From Lysobacterales bacterium (GTDB lineage Bacteria > Pseudomonadota > Gammaproteobacteria > Xanthomonadales > SZUA-36): a DNA stretch of 5,911 nucleotides. Positions within the stretch are counted from its first letter, which is position 1. Every line of letters starts with the position of its first letter. Shown here piece by piece: positions 1 through 5,873 of this stretch. The stretch spans positions 1 through 5,911 of the forward strand of contig JAPHTE010000176.1 of the NCBI GenBank assembly GCA_026196445.1. The letters run 5' to 3'. The notes under the pieces are model-generated. The model saw only the letters and a list, made by a program, of their open reading frames with translations, ran no database searches and was not told where the DNA came from. Both the position numbers and the translations under genes were made by a program.

Positions 1-1856
1 ATGTCATCCAGGAATGACTCGTACTCCTGTTCTGCAGCCATCAAATCAATGGAAAACGTATTCATCGCCAACTGGCGTCGCTCGGGTAAGGCCTGGCTGT
101 TTTCCTCTTTGATCAGGTGCTGCAACTGCCGGATTCGTTCACGCAATTCGGTCTCGGTCTGCTGCTGGGTCGCGGTCATCGTCGCTGCAGGTCTGTGTTC
201 CAATTGCTCGTCATAACTCCAGGCCCGCAGGCGTTCGGAGGTGGAAAAGGCTTCATCTTTCATACCCAGGTCGAGCTGAAGGCGTACCAGCTCGATATAA
301 ACCTGGTGCTTGTCCTGGATGTAACCAGCCCGGAACCTTTTCTCCTTCAAACGGTTACGCACGCTCTCGATGTAGCCGATAGCGTCAAGCAGCGCAGCTA
401 CCGCCGCCTGTTTCTGGTCATCAAGGATCAAGGTGAGGGCACGCCCGTATTGGATCTGCCACAGCAGATCGGGATCGCCGACCTGGTTTGCAATTTGTTC
501 AGCATCGGAATAAGCCGTCAGTGAGTTGGGGATATTCCCCCGTTCGCGATGCAGTTCGGCTTGCATGTAAATTGCCATGGCCTCAATCGGTTTGGCGCTG
601 GTTTCCCTGGCGATCGCCAAGGCTTCATCGGCTTCCAACGCGGCCTGGTCAAGCACCCCCTGGTCCCGGTGGGCCTGGGCAAGGCGCAGCAGGGCTTCAC
701 CATGTATCCCCTGTTCCCCTGTTTCCTTGCAACGCTGTGCTGCCTGGGCATACAGGACGGCTGCTTCTTCAAAGCGTTGATGGAAATACTGGATGTCACC
801 CAGGGTAATCAAGTTCAATGTGATACCCCTGGCAAAGTCGAGTGAGCGGGCGGTCTCGAGAGCCTGCTGGAAATACTGTTCGGCAGAGCTTGTATCACCG
901 AGTTCCAGGTATAGCTGGCCCAAGTCGTGTTGTGCCTCCGACAACAGGGCCTGGGCGTCCATTTGTGAAAATATCTCGAGCGCGGTGCGGTGGCTCTGCA
1001 GGCCAAGGTCGTAACGGCCACCCTTGATCAGGGCGTTGGCCTTGCCGCGCAACCACATGCCCTGTTCCTGCCCCATGCCGGCTTCTTCAGCCAACGCCAG
1101 GGCCTGGTCGAAGTGTGCCAGCGCCGTGTCGATCTGGCCCAGGCCCGTGTAGCTGAGACCCAGGTTGCCGTGGTCCTGGCTCATGGCGTAAATGGATTCC
1201 AGTTGTTCACTGATCTGCAGGGCTTTTTGGTAATACCCGACGGCCTCGCTGTAATGGCCAAGCAGCAGGTGCACACCACCGATATTCCCGAGCGTGTCGC
1301 CCTTCCCGCGGGGGAAATCCACGTCGCTGTAGATATCCAGAACTTCTTCGTACTGTCTGAGCGATTTCCGGTAATCACCCAGTTCGTCATAAACCATGCT
1401 GACATTATTCAGGGTTGCGCCCTGCAACTTGAGGTTTCCCAACTCCTTGCCGATGGCGCTGGCCTCGGAAAATCGCTCGATGGCCTGCTCGAAATTGCCC
1501 AGGTCCCATTCCAGCAGACCGAGCACGTTTAGGGTTTTGCCCTGCTGAAGGCGGTCGCCCAGTGCGCGTTTCAGCACCAGGGCCTGGTCGAGATGGACCC
1601 TTGCCTCGTCAAAGTTGCCCAACCGCCAATGGCATTCCCCGATGTATCCCTGGGCAAGCGCTATATTTGCGGCTTCGTTGTCCTGTTGAAACTCCAGCAA
1701 TAACCCTTCAAACACGGGCAGCGCTTTCTCTGCGCCCTCCTGGCGGTAGGTTTGTTCCGCTGCCACCAGGCGCTGGTCCGTTTCGTCATGTTGTGCGTAA
1801 ATCGCAGTCCCGGCAAGCATGCCGGATGACAGGACCAGGACCAGCAATGAACGCAT
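1..1856 (-). CDS. Exported TPR-repeat protein, probable TPR-CHAT protease (C-terminus beyond left edge)
   Basis: The frame is open for 618 codons from ATG 1856 to the window edge. Residues 1-21 (MRSLLVLVLSSGMLAGTAIYA, then QHDE) form a signal peptide with a likely signal-peptidase I site after IYA, so the protein should be periplasmic or secreted. Residues about 66-490 are tetratricopeptide repeats. The turn motif (LGNFDEA, LGNFEQA, LGDYRKS, LGHYSEA and so on) recurs at residues 80, 120, 160, 200 and onward to 480 with no insertion. Residues about 493-551 (IESVRNR, FRAGY, ELVRLQLDLGMKDEAF, ERLRAWSYDEQL) match the linker that in TPR-CHAT proteins precedes the caspase-like domain; a Q/E-rich probable coiled coil and AEQEYESFLDD follow. 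The CHAT domain itself is not in view, so protease activity is inferred. The gene directly follows the anti-sigma gene. In-frame TTG codons at 1859 and 1865 are alternative starts. A non-catalytic secreted TPR scaffold remains possible. Confidence 0.85.
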   Translation of the reverse strand, partial: MRSLLVLVLSSGMLAGTAIYAQHDETDQRLVAAEQTYRQEGAEKALPVFEGLLLEFQQDNEAANIALAQGYIGECHWRLGNFDEARVHLDQALVLKRALGDRLQQGKTLNVLGLLEWDLGNFEQAIERFSEASAIGKELGNLKLQGATLNNVSMVYDELGDYRKSLRQYEEVLDIYSDVDFPRGKGDTLGNIGGVHLLLGHYSEAVGYYQKALQISEQLESIYAMSQDHGNLGLSYTGLGQIDTALAHFDQALALAEEAGMGQEQGMWLRGKANALIKGGRYDLGLQSHRTALEIFSQMDAQALLSEAQHDLGQLYLELGDTSSAEQYFQQALETARSLDFARGITLNLITLGDIQYFHQRFEEAAVLYAQAAQRCKETGEQGIHGEALLRLAQAHRDQGVLDQAALEADEALAIARETSAKPIEAMAIYMQAELHRERGNIPNSLTAYSDAEQIANQVGDPDLLWQIQYGRALTLILDDQKQAAVAALLDAIGYIESVRNRLKEKRFRAGYIQDKHQVYIELVRLQLDLGMKDEAFSTSERLRAWSYDEQLEHRPAATMTATQQQTETELRERIRQLQHLIKEENSQALPERRQLAMNTFSIDLMAAEQEYESFLDD

Positions 1857-1861
1857 CAAGG

Positions 1862-2605
1862 TCAACGTTGCCCTCCCACGGTAAACAGCACGTGTCTTGA
1901 ATTCAGGCTCTTGGCGTTCGCCAGGTAGGCATCGACCCTGAAGAAATACTCCTCATCCGGTTCAAGGTGCAGCGTGGCGGGTAACCTCAGCTCGGTACCG
2001 GCGACACGTGTCTGCCACACCAGGTCCCCATCTTCGGTGACGACACGCACATCGTAGTGCAGGCTGCCGGGGACACCGGTCCAGGTGAAAACCAGGCTGC
2101 CCGGATCGACGATGGCGCCGTTGACCGGTGCCAGTACTTTGGGCCTCAGTGCGTCGGTGTTCAGGTTACGGGACTGGCGCGGGCCAATCGTTTCAGACAC
2201 CGCATCAGGAAGTGCCTTTTTGATCGCTTGTGATACTTCCGGATCCGATGAAGTGGTCTTGATAAGCAGTGAAAGGGCGAGGACGATGACGGCCGCGCAA
2301 GCCCAGCGAGATACACGCTGTAGTGCCGTGCGTTTGCTGTTCTTGCCGAGCCGCCTGGCGCGAGCCAGCGCGAGTTCAGATGCCGCCTGCCCGGGCGCCG
2401 TGTGGCCGAGCCTGGTCAACAAACCTACCTGTGCCACGCAATATTCACAATCAGCCAGGTGGGTGGTCATTTTTTTGCTGGATTCACCCGGCAAGCCGCC
2501 ATCAACAAACGCAGCCAGTTCATGCTCATCGGGACAGCCAGCGGTGGGAGCGACTTTTAGCGTCGACAAAGCGCCAAGAAATCTAGAAAGCTTTTCGTGT
2601 TCCAT
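1862..2605 (-). CDS. Membrane-anchored zinc-finger anti-sigma factor with C-terminal FN3-like domain
   Basis: This 247-residue protein has three visible parts. Residues 24-56 carry a zf-HC2/ZAS-like metal motif: C24-x3-H28, then H49-x3-C53-x2-C56, as in zinc-binding anti-sigma factors that hold ECF sigma factors at the membrane. Residues about 101-115 (WACAAVIVLALSLLI) form one transmembrane helix, preceded by a basic stretch (KNSKR, R97, R100), so the N-terminus should be cytoplasmic and the C-terminus periplasmic. Residues about 155-243 look like a fibronectin-III/Ig-like beta sandwich (LAPVNGA, LVFTWTGVPGSLHYDVRV, LEPDEEYFFRVDAYL). It lies directly downstream of a sigma-factor gene, as anti-sigma genes usually do. 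The ATG at 2605 has no good Shine-Dalgarno of its own; see the hairpin and mini-ORF just upstream. Sigma binding is inferred from domain and position; the FN3-like domain could sense or bind the secreted TPR protein. Confidence 0.85.
   Translation of the reverse strand: MEHEKLSRFLGALSTLKVAPTAGCPDEHELAAFVDGGLPGESSKKMTTHLADCEYCVAQVGLLTRLGHTAPGQAASELALARARRLGKNSKRTALQRVSRWACAAVIVLALSLLIKTTSSDPEVSQAIKKALPDAVSETIGPRQSRNLNTDALRPKVLAPVNGAIVDPGSLVFTWTGVPGSLHYDVRVVTEDGDLVWQTRVAGTELRLPATLHLEPDEEYFFRVDAYLANAKSLNSRHVLFTVGGQR
1871..1877 (-). promoter_or_regulatory. Strong Shine-Dalgarno GGGAGGG for the TPR gene, inside the anti-sigma gene
   Basis: On the minus strand GGGAGGG (1877 to 1871) lies in the last codons of the anti-sigma gene. 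It sits 5 nt before an in-frame TTG (1865-1863) that overlaps the anti-sigma stop as TTGA, and 14 nt before ATG 1856. The spacing favours the TTG start and translational coupling; codon preference favours the ATG. The two starts differ by three residues (MTL) and both keep the signal peptide. Confidence 0.5.
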
Positions 2606-2610
2606 TACAG

Positions 2611-2680
2611 CGTCAATCCAAGTCCGTTTTAAGTATGGCCATTGAGTTAACCTCGATACTTAGTACGGACTGAATTGACG
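2611..2680 (-). promoter_or_regulatory. Long inverted repeat (RNA hairpin) between sigma and anti-sigma genes
   Basis: The arms 2611-2636 and 2656-2680 are near-perfect reverse complements. On the minus strand, counting from the stem base, they give 10 pairs (one G-U), a 1-nt bulge, 6 pairs, two mismatches and 7 pairs, about 23 in total, around a 19-nt loop. It starts 10 nt after the sigma stop and ends 5 nt before the anti-sigma ATG, so it would form in a shared transcript and hold the anti-sigma initiation region near its base. A T run (2681-2685) follows it only in the plus direction, so it is not a normal intrinsic terminator for these genes. It could instead be an operator, an RNase barrier or a small mobile repeat. 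Confidence 0.7.
2613..2642 (-). CDS. Possible 9-codon leader ORF (MAILKTDLD) upstream of the anti-sigma gene
   Basis: On the minus strand ATG 2642 is preceded by GAGG (2654-2651) at an 8-nt spacing, and both lie mostly in the loop of the hairpin. The frame encodes MAILKTDLD and stops at TGA 2615-2613, 7 nt before the anti-sigma ATG and in a different frame. Ribosomes translating it would open the 3' arm of the hairpin and end next to the anti-sigma start, a layout suited to re-initiation or translational coupling. ORFs this short arise by chance; the support is only the well-placed ribosome-binding site, its position in the loop, and the lack of a good site for the next gene. Confidence 0.3.
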   Translation of the reverse strand: MAILKTDLD

Positions 2681-2689
2681 TTTTTGGCG

Positions 2690-3508
2690 CTAGTTAATGG
2701 AGTATTCGTCCTCCAGCAAGCTTGCCAGGGTGGTGAGCGCCTTGTTTATACGGCGCTTGGCCTGGTGCAGATCGCCCAGGCCCGCTAGCCTTGCAACCTC
2801 CTTCAGCGATAACTCTTCCTGGTAGCGGAGCCGCAACAGCAGTCGTTGCTCGCTGTCCAGCCTGGACATGGCCTGCTCGAGCGCTTTTCGGTCTTGCAGG
2901 AACTGCGCTACCGCTTCGGGTCCGGGACCAGTTTGCGCCATCTCCGGAATGGCCGGGTTTTCCCCGACAGTGTCAATGAAAACCGCTGATCCCGTTTGCC
3001 GTTTACGCATGCTCAATTGCCAGCGTTGTTTTGAGGTCAACGTTGTATGCAACTTGCAAAGGGATTCGGCTAATTCTTCTTCTGTCAGGCCGGGGTACGC
3101 CAGTTGCATCGCCCGGAGGCTGGCCCTTCGTGTCATGCCGAGTTCGTATTTGAGGTGGTAGATGAGCTGATCCAACGCTGAGAGCTTTGCTATGGCCTCG
3201 AAGGGGCGTTGCCGGCCATATTCCCTACGGTGCCAGTCTATGCACAGATTGGAGACGACCAACGCCAACCAGGAGCGAAACCGGGCATTGCGATGCGTAT
3301 CAAACTGCAATAGCCGCCGGAATCCGTTATCGCTGAGCTTTTCGCATATAAAAATGAAGCACTCATCTGCGCGGCCCGCATCGCTTTCGTGCTGGTAAAC
3401 CACTTGCATGATGGTGGGGCTGTAGATGTCGATGAATGACTTCCAGGCATCATCGACCGTGTCTGAAGAAAGTGCCGCAAGAATACCGTCGATATTCTCG
3501 CCAAGCAT
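2690..3508 (-). CDS. ECF-like sigma-70 family RNA polymerase sigma factor with long inter-domain linker
   Basis: This 272-residue protein would direct RNA polymerase to a specific promoter set. Residues about 22-100 fit sigma region 2 (W22, YSPTIMQVVY, ADECFIFICEKL, then FRSWLALVVSNLCIDWHRRE, the conserved core-binding and -10 recognition part). Residues about 207-265 fit region 4, with the helix-turn-helix around LDSEQRLLLRLRYQEELSLKEVARLAGL. The roughly 100 residues between them (about 103-206) are much longer than the usual ECF linker. They hold a predicted helical part (LTEEELAESLCKLHTTL), a basic patch (RKR at 168-170) and a Pro/Gly/Glu-rich tail. The start ATG 3508 has AGAG (3519-3516) 7 nt upstream. 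The gene heads the module with the anti-sigma and TPR genes. Its promoter targets are unknown; autoregulation is plausible but I saw no convincing ECF-type promoter upstream. Confidence 0.88.
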   Translation of the reverse strand: MLGENIDGILAALSSDTVDDAWKSFIDIYSPTIMQVVYQHESDAGRADECFIFICEKLSDNGFRRLLQFDTHRNARFRSWLALVVSNLCIDWHRREYGRQRPFEAIAKLSALDQLIYHLKYELGMTRRASLRAMQLAYPGLTEEELAESLCKLHTTLTSKQRWQLSMRKRQTGSAVFIDTVGENPAIPEMAQTGPGPEAVAQFLQDRKALEQAMSRLDSEQRLLLRLRYQEELSLKEVARLAGLGDLHQAKRRINKALTTLASLLEDEYSIN

Positions 3509-3599
3509 TTCAATACTCTGATTTGCGGGAAGAACTGAGCACGAATTCCCCCATGGCCGCTTAACCCAGTCACACCAGAGAGAATCCGTTCATTCTGGC

Positions 3600-3615
3600 C
3601 GATGTCTAAACATCG
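3600..3615. promoter_or_regulatory. Short dyad (6-bp arms, 4-nt loop), possible operator
   Basis: CGATGT and ACATCG flank CTAA. The dyad lies about 92-107 bp upstream of the sigma start codon, where a regulator site could sit. No matching site elsewhere in the window supports it, and 6-bp arms are common by chance. Confidence 0.25.
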
Positions 3616-3681
3616 ATCAGCCTTGTGTGGATTTACTCAATCTAGCTCCAGCACAAGAAACCTGATGGAAACAACACAAAA

Positions 3682-3697
3682 CCCTTAACCCCTTAAC
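3682..3697. repeat. Perfect tandem repeat of an 8-bp unit (CCCTTAAC x2)
   Basis: CCCTTAAC occurs twice head to tail, giving GTTAAGGG twice on the minus strand, about 175-190 bp upstream of the sigma start. A related GGGTTAAG core recurs at 3567-3560 on the same strand. Tandem octamers upstream of a gene can be binding sites for a dimeric response regulator, but nothing here shows this directly. Confidence 0.4.
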
Positions 3698-3808
3698 AAT
3701 ACACTGATTTTTGTAATTATTAAAGTCGCTTGGCTTAGTCGGTACAGCAACCACATCTTGATCGTCCAAATCCTTCCCTCAATTCAATTTGGTCACAACG
3801 TCCTTTGT

Positions 3809-3820
3809 TGATGCGCATCA
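3809..3820. promoter_or_regulatory. Perfect 12-bp palindrome TGATGCGCATCA
   Basis: The sequence equals its own reverse complement and lies 21 bp past the transporter stop codon. It has no loop, so it fits a protein-binding site better than an RNA hairpin, and no T run follows it on the minus strand. Its role is unknown. Confidence 0.3.
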
Positions 3821-3841
3821 CGCTTGACTAATGTCGCTACT

Positions 3842-5167
3842 TTAATCGGTCATTTCCGTCGAGGAACCTTTGACGTCTATATTCACACGCCTGGACACAA
3901 GATACAGCAGCGTACCGAACGCCATCAACGCCAGTGTCACCAGCCACGATTTGAGTGAAGCGAAACTGATCAGCCACAGGCACAGCAACAGAGCGATACC
4001 GGGTATCAATAACCCGCCTGGCAAGGTGAACTGGTCATCTATCTTCTCGGTTGTTTTTTCCAGTTTGGGCAAGGCGACGATACAGACAATGTAGGTCAGC
4101 AACCGTGTCAGCGTACTCATCACTGCCAGCCAGACAAAGCTGCCGCTGACCCCGAGAATTACGCAAAACAGGCCGTAGAACCACAGGGACGTATGCGGTG
4201 TGTGGTAACGATCGTGCACACGCGCAAACCAACCGGGCAAACTCCCGTCACGCGCCAGGGCAAAGGTCATCCTCGGCGCCGATACATAGGTGGACTGCAG
4301 GTTGCCAAAAATGGAGAAAACAGCACCCAGGGTCAGCAGCATCGCTCCCATTGGGCCCATCAGCACTCCCGCCACATCCGCCAGTGCGGTCTTGCTGCTG
4401 GCGAGACCTGGCAACGCGGAAACGGATACCGCCTGGATCAGCAGGTACATGACCCCGGTGAACAGGATGGTGTTGACCACCGCCCGTGGCACGTCACGCC
4501 GGGGCCGCTTGCCTTCGCCGGCTGCTACCATGGTGCCTTCGAAACCGACGTAGGCATAGAGCACCACCAACAACGCTTCGCCCAGTTCTCCAACCTCGGG
4601 GAAAGCTGCACCACCGAGCATCTGCAGGTCGATTTCTCCCAATCCGAACAACACGAGTAAAGACAAGGGCAGCAGCTTCAGGATGGTGAAAAGGTAGATG
4701 ATGCCGACGCTTTTCCTGATGCCTGCAACGTTCAGCGCGGTCAACCCCAGGATGATCGCCGTGATAGCGATGGCGCTGTACAGCGGGGTAGCCAGGGGCT
4801 CCCAGAACCAGCTGGCATAAGTGACCAGCAGGTTGGAGTTGGCGCCCATCGCTGAAACACGCCCGAGATAGGCCAGCCAGCCGGTCTGGAAACCGACAAA
4901 CGGACCAAAGGCATGGGTAGCGTAGACGATGGCGCCGCCGGTGTGGCGGAACATGCTGGACGCGCGGGCGAATGACAATACGACGGTGAGAATCAGTAAG
5001 CCGGCCCATACGAACAACCACGGGCTGAAAGCGCCGGTTTTAGCCGCAGCAACGGCAGGCAAGCCAAAAATACCGGCTCCGATCACACCGTTCAGGGTGA
5101 TTGCCGAGTAACCGGTCCTGGTGATGGCGCGCTCGAGGCGTGCTTCGCGTTCAATTTGTTGCGTCAT
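3842..5167 (-). CDS. APC-superfamily amino acid transporter (12 transmembrane helices)
   Basis: This 441-residue inner-membrane protein is hydrophobic with about 12 predicted helices (roughly 20-42, 48-67, 88-115, 126-147, 153-175, 195-215, 229-250, 270-298, 326-342, 345-366, 385-402, 406-424), the usual length and layout of APC-family amino acid permeases. Family marks are the unwound helix-1 motif G30-A-G32-I-F34, the helix-6 YAYVGFEG followed by AGEGKRPRRDVPRAV (the AAEExxNPxRxxPRA-like loop), and after helix 8 APRMTFALARDGSLPGWF with R299, R306, D307, G308 and P311. It would couple amino acid uptake or exchange to a proton or another solute; the substrate cannot be read from the sequence. 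ATG 5167 lacks a clear Shine-Dalgarno but the protein begins where family members do. It lies 40 bp after yjjX on the same strand, so co-transcription is possible. Confidence 0.92.
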   Translation of the reverse strand: MTQQIEREARLERAITRTGYSAITLNGVIGAGIFGLPAVAAAKTGAFSPWLFVWAGLLILTVVLSFARASSMFRHTGGAIVYATHAFGPFVGFQTGWLAYLGRVSAMGANSNLLVTYASWFWEPLATPLYSAIAITAIILGLTALNVAGIRKSVGIIYLFTILKLLPLSLLVLFGLGEIDLQMLGGAAFPEVGELGEALLVVLYAYVGFEGTMVAAGEGKRPRRDVPRAVVNTILFTGVMYLLIQAVSVSALPGLASSKTALADVAGVLMGPMGAMLLTLGAVFSIFGNLQSTYVSAPRMTFALARDGSLPGWFARVHDRYHTPHTSLWFYGLFCVILGVSGSFVWLAVMSTLTRLLTYIVCIVALPKLEKTTEKIDDQFTLPGGLLIPGIALLLCLWLISFASLKSWLVTLALMAFGTLLYLVSRRVNIDVKGSSTEMTD

Positions 5168-5207
5168 TAACTGAGGTTAGTTGTCACGCCGGATTTCAGC
5201 AAGTGAT

Positions 5208-5750
5208 TCACGACCAGAGATCGTGCACGTACGGGACCAGCGCCAGGATCAGGGTTTGCGTGTAGATGCTCTCGCGGGTCATCAGGCCGTCGGTCAGCAG
5301 ACCGAACGCGCCGCCGCCCTGCTTGCTGTTCAGGGTCGAAAATACCCGGTCGTTGGCGTCGCCCAGTTCGAGGCCATCTGCCCCCCTTTTTTGCCCTCGC
5401 GGCGGCAGTGGCAACGTTACACTGCGTGTCTGGCTATCGCGTCCATCCCGGCTGGCGACCGCCATCCAGGCAAAGGCCACCAATCGCCCATCAAATAAGT
5501 CCAGCCCGCCTTCCAGGCCGACCCAGAAATCTGCAGCCGGCGCCTCCCGGCGGGCATTGGCCACCCGGTTCAACGCACCCTGGCGGGTTTCCGCATCCGA
5601 CATCGGTTGATCCGCCACGCCGGATTCGACTGCCAGTGGAATTACCTGCATTTCACTACCGGGGAACTGGACCGCGAATGCTTCCCTGACCGCGGCGATC
5701 TTGACCGGGTTGTGTGATGTAACGATGACTTTCACAGCTTTATCAAGCAA
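5208..5750 (-). CDS. yjjX: Inosine/xanthosine triphosphatase (non-canonical purine NTP phosphatase)
   Basis: This 180-residue protein matches the YjjX family end to end. Such enzymes hydrolyse ITP and XTP to the diphosphates and so keep deaminated purines out of RNA and DNA; they act in the cytoplasm as dimers with a divalent metal. Visible marks, in order: TSHNPVKIAAVREAF (11-25), the nucleotide-binding start; AVESGVADQP (40-49); ETRQGALNRVANAR (54-67); DFWVGLEGGLD (74-84), with the acidic metal site; TLPLP (112-116); and the C-terminal GGGAFGLLTDGLMTRESIYTQ (145-165) before LILAL. I gave TTG 5750 as the start. The in-frame GTG at 5735 would give MKVIVTSHNP, closer to typical family N-termini, and may be the true start; AGGG lies 9 nt before the TTG. 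The transporter gene follows after 40 bp. Confidence 0.93.
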   Translation of the reverse strand: MLDKAVKVIVTSHNPVKIAAVREAFAVQFPGSEMQVIPLAVESGVADQPMSDAETRQGALNRVANARREAPAADFWVGLEGGLDLFDGRLVAFAWMAVASRDGRDSQTRSVTLPLPPRGQKRGADGLELGDANDRVFSTLNSKQGGGAFGLLTDGLMTRESIYTQTLILALVPYVHDLWS

Positions 5751-5811
5751 GGACTCAACCCTGTTACCAGTGGGAGAAGAAGCACACTCTAAGTCAATTC
5801 AGTGCTGCAAT

Positions 5812-5873
5812 AAAAGGGGCAGCGTCATTTGCATTACCGGATTTGTAATAATCGGGTCAGGCTGGCCCCTTTT
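5812..5873. repeat. Imperfect long inverted repeat upstream of yjjX (REP-like or attenuator hairpin)
   Basis: AAAAGGGGC (5812-5820) and GCCCCTTTT (5865-5873) are perfect complements. The stem extends by AGC/GCT with one bulged G, and an inner stem ATTAC/GTAAT (5833-5837 with 5845-5849) closes a 7-nt loop. A-runs and T-runs flank the GC stem symmetrically, so on either strand it resembles an intrinsic terminator, here for the gene beyond the right edge. The GGGTCAG-like phrase near the right arm also recalls REP-type palindromes, which I cannot confirm without other copies. Confidence 0.5.

Larger units (their letters stand above)
3509..3841. other. Intergenic region between transporter stop and sigma-factor start
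   Basis: This 333 bp stretch has no supported gene. It must carry the 3' end of the transporter transcript and probably the promoter of the sigma module. It is AT-richer around 3698-3725. It holds a 12-bp palindrome, a tandem octamer and a short dyad, listed separately. I found no convincing sigma-70 or ECF promoter and no hairpin followed by a T run that would be a clear terminator on the minus strand. Confidence 0.6.

Noticed and set aside
990..1532. Plus-strand open frame of 180 codons opposite the TPR gene
   Set aside because: It is antisense to a continuous 618-codon frame with a signal peptide and clear TPR motifs; its translation shows no recognisable domain and reflects the codon bias of the opposite strand.
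2085..2645. Plus-strand open frame of 186 codons opposite the anti-sigma gene
   Set aside because: Antisense shadow of a gene with clear zinc-finger, membrane and FN3-like parts; low-complexity Ser/Ala-rich product without motifs.
1859..3045. Shared 12-mer AGGTCAACGTTG at 1859-1870 and 3034-3045
   Set aside because: About one exact 12-mer match is expected by chance within a window of this length, and both copies lie in or at the edges of coding sequence.
4193..4660. Plus-strand open frame of 155 codons opposite the transporter
   Set aside because: Product is rich in His, Gln and Gly with no domain, and lies entirely against a well-supported permease gene.
5793..5798. TTGACT on the minus strand upstream of yjjX as a -35 box
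   Set aside because: No acceptable -10 hexamer lies 16-18 bp downstream.
2669..5804. Shared 11-mer ACTGAATTGAC in the hairpin arm (2669-2679, plus) and upstream of yjjX (5804-5794, minus)
   Set aside because: Several 11-mer matches are expected by chance, and the flanking bases diverge at once.
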